Positions 40,363 through 51,082 of a stretch of DNA of 54,569 nucleotides are shown here, piece after piece. Every line of letters begins with the position of its first letter. The first letter of the stretch is position 1. Position numbers and translations under genes: made by a program. Under the pieces are notes generated by a model that searched no databases, was not told where the DNA came from, and saw only the letters and a list, made by a program, of their open reading frames with translations. Origin of the DNA: Bradyrhizobium sp. NAS96.2 (lineage in GTDB: Bacteria > Pseudomonadota > Alphaproteobacteria > Rhizobiales > Xanthobacteraceae); contig NZ_LGHK01000061.1 of assembly GCF_001908235.1 (NCBI RefSeq), positions 1 through 54,569 on the forward strand, written 5' to 3'.

Positions 40363-41682
40363 TCAGCGATAGATACGCTTCAATTGCCGCTCGGCTTCCA
40401 CCATCGCGGCCTTGCCGTCCTTGGCACCGGTGCAGTAGTTCGCGAACATGTCGACCACGATGAAGTCGGCGATTGCGGTCGCCGCCTTCTCGCCGGGCGT
40501 GCCGATGCCGGAGGCCGGGAGCGTGCGCTTGGAGGCCTGCGCGAACACGGCGTTCTTGGGGTCCGCCGTCCACACCGGCGCCGACTCATACGCATTCAGC
40601 GTTTGCGTAAGGTAGCCCTGAGCGCCATCCAGCCACTTGTCGTACTGCTCTTTCTCCAGCATGAACGCGACAAACGCCTTTGCGGCATTCGGATATTTGG
40701 TGAAGTTGAACGCAAGGATTGGAAACGCCAGCTGCAATTCCGTCGGCTTGCCGATCGGGCCGATCGGGTGCAGCGCGTGATAGGTGTCTTCGGCAAGTTC
40801 CTTCTTGGTGGGATCGGTTTTGGCGGCCACGTAGATGGAAATGCCGTTGAGCGTGCAATAGAGCTCACCCGCCAGGAACGCCTTGTTGTTGGAGGAGTCG
40901 TTCCAGGACGCGACGCCCGGAATGAAGGTCTCCGACAGCGCCTTGGCATATTCCAGCGCCTTCATCGTCTCCGGCGAGTTGATGATGACCTTGTCGTCCT
41001 TGTCGACGGTCCAGGCGTTGTGGCCCCAGAGCAGCCAGTGCAGCCAGCCGTTGGCGTCGCCGCTGGCATGTCCCAGCGCAAAGCCGGCCGGCGTGTTGTT
41101 CGCCTTCAACGCCTTGCACATCTCGAGGAAGCCCGGAAAATCCTTCGGGAATTCCTTGAAGCCCGCCTTGTCGGTCGCCGACTTGCGATAGGTCATATAC
41201 CCGCCGTTGGTGGCGACGGGGATGCCAAGCCAATCATTGGCGAGCTTGCAGGTCTTGGCCGCCGCATCCGTCCAGCCGCCATATTTGTTGCCGAGATAGT
41301 CGGCAACGTCGTTCATCTTCAGGACCTTGGTCGGGAACAGCTGCGGCAGCGTGTGCAGGCCCCAGGCGAGGTCGAGACCCGAGCCGGTGTTGGCGGCAAC
41401 CGAAGCCTTCGGCTGCACGTCCTCGAAGGACTCGCTGAACACGTTCATCTCGGTGCCGGTTGCCGCCTTGAAGGCCGCCACCATGGCATTGAACGCGTCG
41501 TCTTCCGCGGGCACGAAGCGCTTCCAGCGCATCACGGTGAGCTTGGCGCCGGGCTCCGCCTTCCAGGGCGCGCTCTGCGCCCAGGCCTTGGCGAAGTCAA
41601 GCAACGCCGGCCCGGTGAGCATCCCGGCTGCGGCCAGCGCGGTGCCGCCCTGAAGTAGCGAGCGGCGAGTCAAATCGTGCAT
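40363..41682 (-). CDS. Sugar ABC transporter substrate-binding protein (Tat-exported)
   Basis: A 439-residue extracellular binding protein of the carbohydrate family. The N-terminus HDLTRRSLLQGG at residues 2-13 is a twin-arginine export signal followed by a hydrophobic stretch and AWAQS, so it is exported folded by the Tat system rather than Sec. GGGAGGAAG precedes the ATG at 41682; the 20 extra residues possible upstream lack a start signal. Trp-rich stretches (NGWLHWLLWGHNAW) in the body fit a sugar site. It is placed between ATPase and permeases in the sugar-acid operon. The substrate is unknown. Confidence 0.92.
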   Translation of the reverse strand: MHDLTRRSLLQGGTALAAAGMLTGPALLDFAKAWAQSAPWKAEPGAKLTVMRWKRFVPAEDDAFNAMVAAFKAATGTEMNVFSESFEDVQPKASVAANTGSGLDLAWGLHTLPQLFPTKVLKMNDVADYLGNKYGGWTDAAAKTCKLANDWLGIPVATNGGYMTYRKSATDKAGFKEFPKDFPGFLEMCKALKANNTPAGFALGHASGDANGWLHWLLWGHNAWTVDKDDKVIINSPETMKALEYAKALSETFIPGVASWNDSSNNKAFLAGELYCTLNGISIYVAAKTDPTKKELAEDTYHALHPIGPIGKPTELQLAFPILAFNFTKYPNAAKAFVAFMLEKEQYDKWLDGAQGYLTQTLNAYESAPVWTADPKNAVFAQASKRTLPASGIGTPGEKAATAIADFIVVDMFANYCTGAKDGKAAMVEAERQLKRIYR

Positions 41683-41759
41683 CGTCTTCCTCCCAATAAA
41701 TGTGTTTTTATTGTTTTTTGATCTGGCCTGTTGGTCGGCCACTATGATCGATCAGTCCG

Positions 41760-42827
<1,068 letters not shown>

Positions 42828-42976
42828 CCACTTCCCTCCCTCAAGTTCCCGACGGCGTACGACGAGTGCCGCCACCGCTCTGTTTTGTTCCGGCCACGCT
42901 GGGTGCGCGGCTCTGTTGGACTGACGATATTGTCCGCAGTTTATCCGGTTTTGGCAATCGTTCGATTAGCAATCGC

Positions 42977-42992
42977 TTGGTAGCGCTGTCAA
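42977..42992. promoter_or_regulatory. LacI-type operator O1 (ABC operon / lacI intergenic)
   Basis: TTGGTAGCGCTGTCAA has the AGCGCT dyad centre and flanking TG/CA expected of LacI/GalR-family sites. It lies 57 to 42 bases ahead of the lacI start and about 150 bases from the ATPase start, where it could control both directions. It matches a second site at 44110-44125. Confidence 0.6.
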
Positions 42993-43033
42993 TATCGGTT
43001 TGTCTGCGACGAACGTCGTGATATGAGCGGCAA

Positions 43034-44062
43034 ATGGCCCGAAAGCGCATCACGCCTGGCAAGATCCGGCTCGCCGAAGTCGCGAAGCTCGCCGGCGTCA
43101 GTCCGATTACGGCCTCGCGCTTCTTCAGGAATCCGGAAGCACTCTCGGCCGGCAAGCGCGCCCGGGTCGAGAGTGCGGCAAAAGAACTCGGTTACGTGCC
43201 CAATCTCGCGGCACGCGCGCTTGCGTCGCAGCGTACCGAGGTGATCGGTGTCCTGATCCCGTCGCTGACCAACAACGTGTTCGCCGACGTGCTGCGCGGC
43301 ATCTATGACGCGCTCGACGGCAGCCGCTACAGCATTCAGCTCGCCAACACCCGCTACAGCATCCTGCAGGAAGAGCGGCTGCTGCGTCTTTTTCTGGCAC
43401 AGAAGCCGGCCGGGCTGATCATTACCGGCATCAACCAGACCGCCGATTCCCGCCGCGTCATGGAGGCAGTGGATTGCCCGATCGTGCAGATCATGGAGGT
43501 CGGCCCCTCGCCGATCGACATGATGATCGGATTCTCGCATTTTGACGCGGCAAAAGCCGCAATCGCCCACCTCCTCGCGCAGGGCTACTGGCGGATCGGC
43601 TTCCTCGGCGCGCGGATGGATCCGCGGGTGCAACGGCGGCTGGACGGCTATCGCGCCGCGATGACCGAGGCCGCGCTGTTCGATCCGCAGCTCATCGTCA
43701 CGACGGCCATACCGACCTCGGTGACGCTGGGCGGGACGCTGTTTGCCGACCTGCTCGCCAAAGCGCCCGACATCGACGCGGTGTTCTGCGTCAATGACGA
43801 TCTTGCACTCGGCGCGCTGTTCGAATGCAAGCGCCGGCACATGGCGGTACCGGAGCAGATGGCGATCGTCGGCTTCAACGACCTCGAATTCATGGCCTCG
43901 AGCGAGCCGACGCTGAGCAGCGTGCGCACCAATCGCTACGAAATGGGCAGAAACGCTGCCATGATGGTGATCGAGACGCTGGAAGGCCGCCGGCCCGCTG
44001 AGCCCGTCGTCGACCTCGGCTTCAGTGTCATGGAACGGCAAAGCTCGGCGCGACGCAGCTGA
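43034..44062 (+). CDS. LacI family transcriptional regulator (GntR-like)
   Basis: A 342-residue LacI/GalR repressor. The N-terminal HTH and hinge are IRLAEVAKLAGVSPITASRFFRNP (11-34) and VESAAKELGYVPNLAARALASQRT (45-68). The rest is a periplasmic-binding-protein-like effector domain. It resembles gluconate-type (GntR) regulators. Its gene divides the sugar-acid operon from the dehydratase/SDR operon, and two matching operator sequences flank it (42977 and 44110). It should repress both until a sugar-acid metabolite binds. The ATG at 43034 overlaps no other start. Confidence 0.93.
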   Translation: MARKRITPGKIRLAEVAKLAGVSPITASRFFRNPEALSAGKRARVESAAKELGYVPNLAARALASQRTEVIGVLIPSLTNNVFADVLRGIYDALDGSRYSIQLANTRYSILQEERLLRLFLAQKPAGLIITGINQTADSRRVMEAVDCPIVQIMEVGPSPIDMMIGFSHFDAAKAAIAHLLAQGYWRIGFLGARMDPRVQRRLDGYRAAMTEAALFDPQLIVTTAIPTSVTLGGTLFADLLAKAPDIDAVFCVNDDLALGALFECKRRHMAVPEQMAIVGFNDLEFMASSEPTLSSVRTNRYEMGRNAAMMVIETLEGRRPAEPVVDLGFSVMERQSSARRS

Positions 44063-44109
44063 CATCCACCCGACGCCAGCCCGTCACAAGGGACGCGAAA
44101 AATGACAAA

Positions 44110-44125
44110 ATGATAGCGCAACCAA
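44110..44125. promoter_or_regulatory. LacI-type operator O2 (dehydratase promoter)
   Basis: ATGATAGCGCAACCAA matches the reverse complement of O1 (TTGACAGCGCTACCAA) at 13 of 16 positions. It lies in the lacI/dehydratase intergenic region, 150 bases upstream of the dehydratase ATG, and so could bring that gene and the two SDR genes under the same repressor. Confidence 0.55.
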
Positions 44126-44274
44126 GTGCCTTCAACTAAGGTCCAATCCATCCAGTGAAACACCTCTGCGTGATCGCCTGGGTTTGTAATACCCGACGAT
44201 TTGCGCAAGGTAGAACAACGTTGAACCAGAGCCCTTGAATGGGCCCAGCAAGATTTGCATTGCGGGAGAAACCA

Positions 44275-46113
44275 ATGACAAAACCCCACACCAACGGGCA
44301 CAGCGCCGCAGGCGAGACCACAAAGGGCAAGGGCCGCAGGCTCCGCTCCCAGGAATGGTTCGACAACCCGCACAATCCGGGCATGACCGCGCTCTATCTC
44401 GAGCGCTACCTCAATTACGGCCTGACCCGCGAGGAATTGCAGTCGGGCAAGCCGATCATCGGCATCGCGCAGACCGGCAATGACCTGTCGCCCTGCAACC
44501 GGCATCACCTCGAGCTTGCCCACCGCGTCCGCGAAGGCATCCGCGCCGCCGGCGGCATCGCCATGGAGTTTCCGACCCATCCGATCCAGGAGACCGGCAA
44601 GCGCCCGACCGCGGCGCTCGACCGTAACCTCGCCTATCTCGGCCTCGTCGAGGTGCTGTTCGGCTATCCGCTCGACGGCGTGGTGCTGACCACCGGCTGC
44701 GACAAGACCACGCCGGCCTGCATGATGGCGGCGGCGACCGTGAACCTGCCGGCGATCGTGCTGTCGGGCGGCCCGATGCTGAACGGCTGGCACGAAGGCC
44801 AGCGCACCGGCTCCGGCACCGTGGTGTGGAAGGCGCGCGAGCGGCTCGCCGCGGGCGAGATCGACTATGAGCAGTTCATCGAGATCGTGGCCTCCTCGGC
44901 GCCCTCGGTCGGCCATTGCAACACGATGGGCACCGCCTCCACGATGAACTCACTCGCTGAGGCGCTCGGCTTCTCGCTGCCGGGCTGCGCCGCGATCCCG
45001 GCGCCCTATCGCGAACGCGGCCAGATCGCCTACGAGACGGGAAAACGCATCGTCGACATGGTCTGGGAAGACCTCAAGCCGTCGGACTTCCTGACGCGCG
45101 AGGCGTTCGAGAACTGCATCGTGGTCAACTCAGCGATCGGCGGCTCGACCAACGCACCGATCCACATCAACGCGCTGGCGCGCCATGTCGGCGTCGAGCT
45201 GTCGATCGACGACTGGCAGAAATACGGCCACGACGTGCCGCTGCTGGTGAACATGCAGCCGGCCGGCTTCTATCTCGGCGAGGAATACCACCGCGCCGGC
45301 GGCGTGCCGTCCGTCGTGCGCGAGCTGATCAAGCACAAGCGCATCCATGAGGGCGCCCTCACCGTCAACGGCCGCACCATGGGCGAGAATTGCAAGGAGG
45401 CGCCGCAGCCCGATGGCGACGTGATCTGGGGCTACGACAAGCCGCTGGTGAAGGACGCCGGCTTTCTGGTCTTGCGCGGCAATCTCTTCGATTCCGCGAT
45501 CATGAAGACCAGCGTGATCTCGAAGGAATTCCGCGACCGCTATCTGTCCAACCCGAAGGACCTCAACGCCTTTGAGGGCCGCGCCGTCGTGTTCGAAGGC
45601 CCCGAGGATTACCACAACCGCATCGAGGATGCCGCGCTCGACATCGACGAGCACTGCATCCTGTTCATCCGCGGCACCGGCCCGATCGGCTATCCCGGCG
45701 GCGCCGAGGTCGTGAACATGCAGCCGCCGGCCGCGCTGATCAAACGCGGCATCCTGTCCCTGCCCTGCATCGGCGACGGCAGGCAGTCCGGCACCTCGGG
45801 CTCGCCGTCGATCCTCAACGCCTCGCCGGAGGCCGCCGCCGATGGCGGGCTCGCGATCCTGAGGAGCGGCGACAAGGTGCGCATCGACCTCAACAAGGGC
45901 AGCGCCAACATCATGATCTCGGAGGATGAGCTACGCACCCGCCGCGCCGAGCTGAAGGCCAAGGGCGGCTTCCCGCACCCGGCCAACCAGACGCCGTGGC
46001 AGGAGCTCTACCGCCAGACCGTCGGCCAGCACGCCACCGGCGCCTGCCTCGAGCTCGCGACGCGTTACCACGACATTGCCGGCAAGGTCGGCGTGGCGCG
46101 GGACAATCATTGA
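44275..46113 (+). CDS. IlvD/Edd family dehydratase (sugar-acid dehydratase)
   Basis: A 612-residue iron-sulfur dehydratase. Cluster-type cysteines appear in [23 protein letters not shown] and [13 protein letters not shown]. This group dehydrates aldonic acids such as arabonate, xylonate, gluconate or galactonate to 2-keto-3-deoxy acids, and the KDG kinase and aldolase in the partner operon use such a product. It is not IlvD itself: there are no other branched-chain synthesis genes around it. GGGAGAA precedes ATG 44275; a 12-residue longer start is possible. The stop at 46113 is followed by a repeat, then the SDR. Confidence 0.9.
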   Translation: MTKPHTNGHSAAGETTKGKGRRLRSQEWFDNPHNPGMTALYLERYLNYGLTREELQSGKPIIGIAQTGNDLSPCNRHHLELAHRVREGIRAAGGIAMEFPTHPIQETGKRPTAALDRNLAYLGLVEVLFGYPLDGVVLTTGCDKTTPACMMAAATVNLPAIVLSGGPMLNGWHEGQRTGSGTVVWKARERLAAGEIDYEQFIEIVASSAPSVGHCNTMGTASTMNSLAEALGFSLPGCAAIPAPYRERGQIAYETGKRIVDMVWEDLKPSDFLTREAFENCIVVNSAIGGSTNAPIHINALARHVGVELSIDDWQKYGHDVPLLVNMQPAGFYLGEEYHRAGGVPSVVRELIKHKRIHEGALTVNGRTMGENCKEAPQPDGDVIWGYDKPLVKDAGFLVLRGNLFDSAIMKTSVISKEFRDRYLSNPKDLNAFEGRAVVFEGPEDYHNRIEDAALDIDEHCILFIRGTGPIGYPGGAEVVNMQPPAALIKRGILSLPCIGDGRQSGTSGSPSILNASPEAAADGGLAILRSGDKVRIDLNKGSANIMISEDELRTRRAELKAKGGFPHPANQTPWQELYRQTVGQHATGACLELATRYHDIAGKVGVARDNH

Positions 46114-46121
46114 TACTTCGA

Positions 46122-46204
46122 CGTCATTGCGAGGAGCGCAGCGACGAAGCAATCCATAGCTCCGCAGCGGAGGAATGGATTGCTTCGCTCCGCTCGCAAT
46201 GACG
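46122..46204. repeat. Palindromic repeat (CGTCATTGCGAG family, copy 4)
   Basis: CGTCATTGCGAGGAGCGCAG and its inverted partner CGCTCGCAATGACG enclose AAGCAATCCAT and ATGGATTGCTT. It lies between the dehydratase and the first SDR gene, which otherwise look like one operon. Confidence 0.85.
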
Positions 46205-46237
46205 AAACAAAATCAAGGCGAACTCTGGGAGATATGA

Positions 46238-46969
46238 ATGTCCGATCGACTGAAGGGAAAGCGCGCCGTCGTCACCGCCGCGGCGGCCGGCATCGGGCGC
46301 GCATGCGCGATCGCATTCGCGCGTGAAGGCGCGACCGTGATCGCCACCGACATCAATGAGAGCGGCATCGCCACGCTGGGCAAGGAAGGCATCGCCGAGA
46401 CTGCCCGGCTCGACGTTCGCAGCACCGCTGACGTCAACAGCTTCGCCAAGCGCGTCGGCAAGATCGACATCCTGCTCAATGCGGCGGGCTTCGTGCATCA
46501 CGGCACCATTCTGGAGTGCTCCGACGAAGACTTCGACTTCTCGTTCGATCTCAACGTCAAGTCCATGCACCGGACCATCAAGGCGTTTCTGCCTGCGATG
46601 CTGGAAGGTGGTGGCGGCAGCATCGTCAACATTTCGTCCTGTGCGGCATTGCGGCCGCCGGCCAATCGCTACGTCTACAGTGCGTCGAAGGCCGCGGTTT
46701 CGCTGCTCACGCGCGCGGTCGCGCTCGACTTCATCACCCAGGGCATCCGCTGCAACGCGATCTGCCCCGGCACCGTTGAGACACCCTCGATGCTGGAGCG
46801 CGCAGCTGCGGCGGGTCCGGACGGACGCGAGAAGTTCGTCGCCCGCCAGAAGATGGGCCGGCTTGGCACCGCCGAGGAGATCGCGGCCATGGCTGTGTAT
46901 CTTGCGAGCGACGAAGCCGCTTTCACCACCGGCGTCGACATGGTCGTCGACGGCGGCTTCATGCTCTGA
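46238..46969 (+). CDS. SDR, 2-keto-3-deoxy-L-fuconate dehydrogenase-like
   Basis: A 243-residue classical SDR. The cofactor loop reads TAAAAGIG (13-20), an atypical variant of TGxxxGIG with Ala for Gly14; Asp38 in ATDIN predicts NAD. Catalytic Ser133/134, Tyr147 and Lys151 are in place. The sequence MSDRLKGKRAVVTAAAAGIG plus ARLDVRST is close to 2-keto-3-deoxy-L-fuconate dehydrogenases (and DHRS6/BDH2-like enzymes). It would act on a keto-deoxy acid produced by the dehydratase next door, giving a route besides kinase-aldolase. The next gene begins 22 bases later. Confidence 0.85.
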   Translation: MSDRLKGKRAVVTAAAAGIGRACAIAFAREGATVIATDINESGIATLGKEGIAETARLDVRSTADVNSFAKRVGKIDILLNAAGFVHHGTILECSDEDFDFSFDLNVKSMHRTIKAFLPAMLEGGGGSIVNISSCAALRPPANRYVYSASKAAVSLLTRAVALDFITQGIRCNAICPGTVETPSMLERAAAAGPDGREKFVARQKMGRLGTAEEIAAMAVYLASDEAAFTTGVDMVVDGGFML

Positions 46970-46991
46970 CGGGCACGCAAAGGCATCCAGC

Positions 46992-47738
46992 ATGAACAAG
47001 ATCGATCTCAACGGCCGCTGCGCCGTCGTCACCGGCGGCGCGCAAGGGTTCGGCCGCGCCATTACCGAGCGCTTCGTCGCATCCGGCGCCAAGGTCGCGA
47101 TCTGGGATTTCGACCAGCCGCTCGCCGAGAAGACCGCGCGGGCGATCGGCGAGGACGTGATCGCGATCAAGACGGATGTCACCGATCCCGCCGCGGTCGA
47201 CGCCGCGCGCGATCAGACGCTGACAGCATTCGGCAAGATCGACATCCTCGTCAACAACGCCGGTATCACCGGCGCCAACAAGCCGGTATGGGAAACCGAT
47301 CTCGACGACTGGCGCCGGGTGATGCGCATCAATCTCGAAGGTCCCTTCATCTGCTGCAAGGCGATCGTGCCGACCATGATCGGCCGGAAATACGGCCGCA
47401 TCGTCAACATCGCCTCGATCGCCGGCAAGGAAGGCAACCCGAACGCCGCGCATTATTCGTCGTCGAAGGCTGGCCTGATCGCGCTGACGAAATCGCTCGG
47501 CAAGGAACTCGCGCAGCACGACATCCTGGTCAATGCGGTGACGCCGGCCGCGGCGAAGACCGCGATCTTCGACCAGATGACGCAAGCGCATATCGACTTC
47601 ATGCTGTCGAAGATTCCGAAGGCCCGCTTCGTGCAGGTCGAGGAACTGGCTTCGATGGTGGCGTGGCTGGCGTCGGAGGACTGCGCCTTCTCGACCGGCG
47701 CGGTGTTCGACATCTCCGGCGGACGGGCGACGTACTAG
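46992..47738 (+). CDS. SDR family sugar/aldonate dehydrogenase
   Basis: A 248-residue classical SDR. TGGAQGFG at 14-21, Asp39 for NAD, NNAG at 88-91, and Ser142, Tyr155, Lys159 form the active site. It follows the previous SDR by 22 bases and ends the plus-strand operon. It may oxidise the incoming sugar or aldonate before dehydration. 3-oxoacyl-ACP reductase (FabG) is the general relative, but the setting favours carbohydrate work. It ends only four bases from the stop of the convergent LysR pseudogene, with which it overlaps by four bases. Confidence 0.88.
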   Translation: MNKIDLNGRCAVVTGGAQGFGRAITERFVASGAKVAIWDFDQPLAEKTARAIGEDVIAIKTDVTDPAAVDAARDQTLTAFGKIDILVNNAGITGANKPVWETDLDDWRRVMRINLEGPFICCKAIVPTMIGRKYGRIVNIASIAGKEGNPNAAHYSSSKAGLIALTKSLGKELAQHDILVNAVTPAAAKTAIFDQMTQAHIDFMLSKIPKARFVQVEELASMVAWLASEDCAFSTGAVFDISGGRATY

Positions 47739-48602
47739 CTCGCCCGCTTCGCGGGCTGCCGAAGCGCGGCAACCAGGTGATCTGCCAATAGTGATGCCGC
47801 GCGCGAAAGATTTGGCGCGCGGTGCAGCCGGATCTCGGCCCGCGGCAGCGGCGGCATGCCGTCACGCGCCGTCAGGCGCCGCAGCGCTGGCGGAAAGGTG
47901 CCCGACTTGACCACGGTCACTGCAAGGCCCTGCGCCGCGATCGCTTCGACCGCGGACAGGCTGTGGCTGACAAAGGCGAGACGCCATGGCCGGCTGGCTT
48001 CATCCAGCGCCTGCATCGCCCAGCTCCGGAACAGGCAGCCCTGCGGATAGAGCGCGACCGGCAGCGGATCGAGCTCCTCGACGCGATGCGATGCGCTCGC
48101 GGCCCACACCGCCTGCTGTGCGCAGCAGCTCGCCCTCGCCGCGCCCTTCCTGGTGCATCGCGATCACAAGGTCATAGGCTTCGCCGAGCCGGTCCGTCAT
48201 CGACGATGTCAGCCCGGTCTCCATCTCGACATGGATCAGCGGATAGTTGGCGACAAATTCCTTGAGCAGTGGCGGGACGATCAAAGTGCCGTAGTCATCC
48301 ATCACGCCGAGGCGAACCTGCCCGTCGGTGCCGTGCTCGCGCACCCGGCCGATCGCTTCGGCGTTGAGGCTCAAGATGCGGCGGGCGTAACCCAGCAGCC
48401 CCTCGCCGGCTGCGCTGAGGTCGACGCTGGATGTGCTGCGGTGAAACAGTTCGGCCTGCAGCCGTTCTTCCAGCCGCTTCACCTGCATGCTGACGGCGGA
48501 TTGGGTCCGGTTCAGCGCCGACGCGGCCCGGGTGAAGGAACGATGGTCAGCCACAGCGACAAAGGCTTGCAGGAGATCCGGGTCGAGGACGGGCGCGCTC
48601 AT
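47735..48602 (-). pseudogene. LysR family regulator, frameshifted
   Basis: Two overlapping frames read as one LysR protein. The first from ATG 48602 encodes the HTH (DLLQAFVAVADHRSFTRAASAL, QSAVSMQVKRLEERLQAELFHR) and about half the effector domain up to EGRGEGELLRT. The second, to the stop at 47735, resumes with AVWAASASHRVEELDPLPVALYPQGCLFR. They join if one extra base near 48115 is removed. The gene is divergent from the DMT transporter, the usual layout for its regulator. It is either a genuine inactivating mutation or a sequencing slip in a GC-rich tract; the rest of the protein looks healthy, which suggests a recent event or an error. Confidence 0.8.
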
Positions 48603-48696
48603 AACGAACCGTGATTTTACCGATCATATTTATTCCATTCCATGGATACCTCCCCTTCCCTAGATTGCGCAAGCGAAACAGGGGTGATCGAACGGG

Positions 48697-49611
48697 ATGG
48701 GCGAAATCTGGGGGGTATTGGCCGCGGTGCTGTCGAGTGCGATCGGCGGAACCTCGATCGGGGCGACGCGGTTCCTGGTCGGCGCAATCGATCCATTGGC
48801 GATCGGCGCATTCCGGTTCGGCATCGGCGTCCTGCTGCTGCTGCCGCTGGCATTGCTGCAACGTGGAAGCTGGCCGCCGCGGCGCGACTGGCTCGGCACA
48901 GCCGGTCTCGGCCTGCTGTTCTTCGCGGGCTTTCCGATCCTGTTCAACGCCTCGCTGATATCAACGACCGCGGCGCGGGGCGCGCTCGCGCTCTCGACCT
49001 TGCCGCTGCTGACCATGCTGGTCGGCGCAGCGCTCGGTACCGAGCCACTCACCGCGCGCAAGGCCACGGGCGTGCTGGTCACCATCCTGGGTGTCGCGAT
49101 GGCGCTGCTCTCCGGTCTTGCCACGGCTCCGCCGGGCGCCTGGCGCGGCGATCTCTTGATGGTCGCGGCCGCGCTGTGCATGGCGCTCTACAGCATCTGG
49201 TCGAAGCCCTTCATCCGCCGCTCTGGCCCGATCCCCTTCACCACGCTCGCGATGGCTGCCGGCGCCGTGGTCCTGATCACGGCCTCGCTGCTGCGCGGCA
49301 GTTTCGCGCCGGTTGCCGATTTCGGCGCGCCGCAATGGTTCGGCGCAACCTATCTCGGCGCGTTCGGCGCGGCGCTCACCTTCTATCTCTGGGCCTTCGC
49401 GCTGGAGCGGACGACGCCGACCCGGGTGGCGATCTCGGTCACCGTCAATCCGATCGCGGCATCGCTGGTCGGCGCGGTCCTGCTCGGCGAGCCGCTGAGC
49501 TGGAATCTGATGGCCGGCATCATCACCGTGTTCGCCGGCATCTGGATCGCGACCACCCAGCCGCAACGGGCACGCACGGCGCAGCCCGTCATCGCACCCG
49601 ACGTGCGGTGA
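48697..49611 (+). CDS. EamA/DMT superfamily transporter
   Basis: A 304-residue membrane protein with ten hydrophobic segments arranged as two EamA repeats (the second starts near residue 148, WRGDLLMVAAALCMALYSIWSKP). The VNPIAASLVGAVLLGEPLSW segment near the end is typical of EamA. Such proteins export metabolites such as amino acids. It is divergent from the frameshifted LysR gene, with 94 bases between. The intergenic palindrome TCCATGGA (48636-48643) may be a binding site. Confidence 0.88.
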   Translation: MGEIWGVLAAVLSSAIGGTSIGATRFLVGAIDPLAIGAFRFGIGVLLLLPLALLQRGSWPPRRDWLGTAGLGLLFFAGFPILFNASLISTTAARGALALSTLPLLTMLVGAALGTEPLTARKATGVLVTILGVAMALLSGLATAPPGAWRGDLLMVAAALCMALYSIWSKPFIRRSGPIPFTTLAMAAGAVVLITASLLRGSFAPVADFGAPQWFGATYLGAFGAALTFYLWAFALERTTPTRVAISVTVNPIAASLVGAVLLGEPLSWNLMAGIITVFAGIWIATTQPQRARTAQPVIAPDVR

Positions 49612-49696
49612 TCCGCGGCAACGCTTGCCCGATCGACTTGCGCAAATCCGTGCTAGCCTGACCTCCGGTCCCAAGTGAATCCGAGGCGGCACGCAA

Positions 49697-50377
49697 TTGA
49701 ACATCTCCCTCTACGGCGTCTCCGTCTGGGTGCTGCCGGTGATCATCGCCATCACCTTCCACGAGGCCGCGCACGGCTTCGTCGCGCACCGGCTCGGCGA
49801 CGACACCGCCTGGAAGCTCGGCCGCGTCAGCTTCAACCCGCTGAAGCATATCGACCCGTTCGGCACGCTGGTCCTGCCCGCGGTGCTGCTGTTCGCGCAT
49901 TCGCCGTTCCTGTTCGGCTACGCCAAGCCGGTGCCGGTGAACTTCCGCAAGCTCAACCATCCCAAGCTCGACATGGTGTGGGTGGCGTTGGCCGGCCCGG
50001 TCACCAACATCATCCTGGCGATCGCCGCCGCGCTGGCATTCCACGCGCTGCCATTGGTTCCGGCAGATGCGGCAAAATGGACCGCGGACAATCTGAAAAA
50101 CGCGTTCCTGATCAACATCGTGCTCGCGATCTTCAACATGATGCCGATCCCGCCGCTGGACGGCGGCCGGGTCGCGGTCGGGCTGCTGCCGCGGCCGCTG
50201 GCGATCCCGCTCGCCCGGCTGGAGCCCTACGGCATGCTGATCCTGATCGGGCTGTTGATCCTGCTGCCCGTGATCGGCCGGCAGATCGGCCTAAATCTTG
50301 ATGTTATTTCAACGATACTAGGAACTCTGACCGGCTATGTAATCAACGCCCTTCTCCTTATTACCGGAAACACATAG
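49697..50377 (+). CDS. Site-2 protease family (M50) membrane metalloprotease
   Basis: A 226-residue multi-pass protein. FHEAAHG gives the zinc motif His22-Glu23-x-x-His26, and NMMPIPPLDGGR supplies Asn147 and the third ligand Asp155. The layout is the short, PDZ-less type of site-2 protease. The start is TTG at 49697; there is no ATG nearby that keeps the helix. It may cleave a membrane-bound regulator or small protein; the target is unknown. It precedes a tail-anchored protein but an intervening repeat makes cotranscription uncertain. Confidence 0.9.
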   Translation: MNISLYGVSVWVLPVIIAITFHEAAHGFVAHRLGDDTAWKLGRVSFNPLKHIDPFGTLVLPAVLLFAHSPFLFGYAKPVPVNFRKLNHPKLDMVWVALAGPVTNIILAIAAALAFHALPLVPADAAKWTADNLKNAFLINIVLAIFNMMPIPPLDGGRVAVGLLPRPLAIPLARLEPYGMLILIGLLILLPVIGRQIGLNLDVISTILGTLTGYVINALLLITGNT

Positions 50378-50389
50378 CCTTGATTTGCA

Positions 50390-50432
50390 CATGACCTGAT
50401 CGGAAAATCGGTACCCAATTTTCCGGATCATG
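50390..50432. repeat. Palindromic repeat (GCATGATCCGGAAAA family, copy 2)
   Basis: CATGACCTGATCGGAAAATC and CCAATTTTCCGGATCATGCG are inverted around GGTACC. It lies between the M50 gene and the 142-aa gene. Confidence 0.75.
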
Positions 50433-50458
50433 CGCGGGGACAGGAACGCTTCGAGGCC

Positions 50459-50887
50459 ATGGTGATCAAAGCTGCCGATATGCTGATTGCACGACGCGCC
50501 GACACCCGCGCGCGGGCCGACTTTGCGACCTGGAAGATGATGGCCAAGCTGAACGGCGCTTCCGCTTTGCCGCCCGACGCGCAGAATTTCCTGGCCATCT
50601 ACAAGAAGCTCACGGAACAGATGACCGACGCCGAGGCCAGCGAGGCGACGATCCAAGAGATGTATCGCACCTACTACGCGGAGATGGGCGGTGCCGGAAA
50701 GGCGCCCGAGGTTCCGGCGCGCACGCGCGAACCGGTCGCCGACACCGGCAACGTCACCGCGTTCCGCCGCCTGCCCGCCAAGAAGACGACCACCTCCGAT
50801 CCGAACGCCAAGCGTCCGATGCCGGTGGCGCTGATCTTCGCCTGCCTCGTCGTGGTCTACGTCGCGATCCGCTACTACTGGAAATAG
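50459..50887 (+). CDS. Hypothetical tail-anchored protein, 142 aa
   Basis: A mostly helical, charged protein (residues 1-80), a Pro/Thr/Lys linker (85-120) and one C-terminal membrane segment (VALIFACLVVVYVAIRYYW, 123-141). This topology suits a tail-anchored inner membrane protein facing the cytoplasm. I do not recognise a family. It follows the M50 protease gene and a repeat. No strong ribosome site is seen, so the exact start could be later (for example MMAKLNGA). Confidence 0.65.
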   Translation: MVIKAADMLIARRADTRARADFATWKMMAKLNGASALPPDAQNFLAIYKKLTEQMTDAEASEATIQEMYRTYYAEMGGAGKAPEVPARTREPVADTGNVTAFRRLPAKKTTTSDPNAKRPMPVALIFACLVVVYVAIRYYWK

Positions 50888-51082
50888 CGCCGCCCGCGCT
50901 TCAACTCAGCCCGACACTCATGATCGGCGCGCGAACCCGCGGCATCGCGTCGCGCGTCTTCGGTCGCTAAATCGCCGCTGCATGGAATATCGCGCGCGCT
51001 CGATCGAAGCAGCGCCCTAGGCGATGCGCCCGATGCCGGGCATAATGCGGAACTCAAAAAACAAAATCATACTGGAGGGAAG

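Noticed and set aside
48547..49181. Minus-strand frames opposite the DMT transporter
   Set aside because: Low-complexity antisense shadows; the plus-strand frame has ten hydrophobic segments and EamA motifs.
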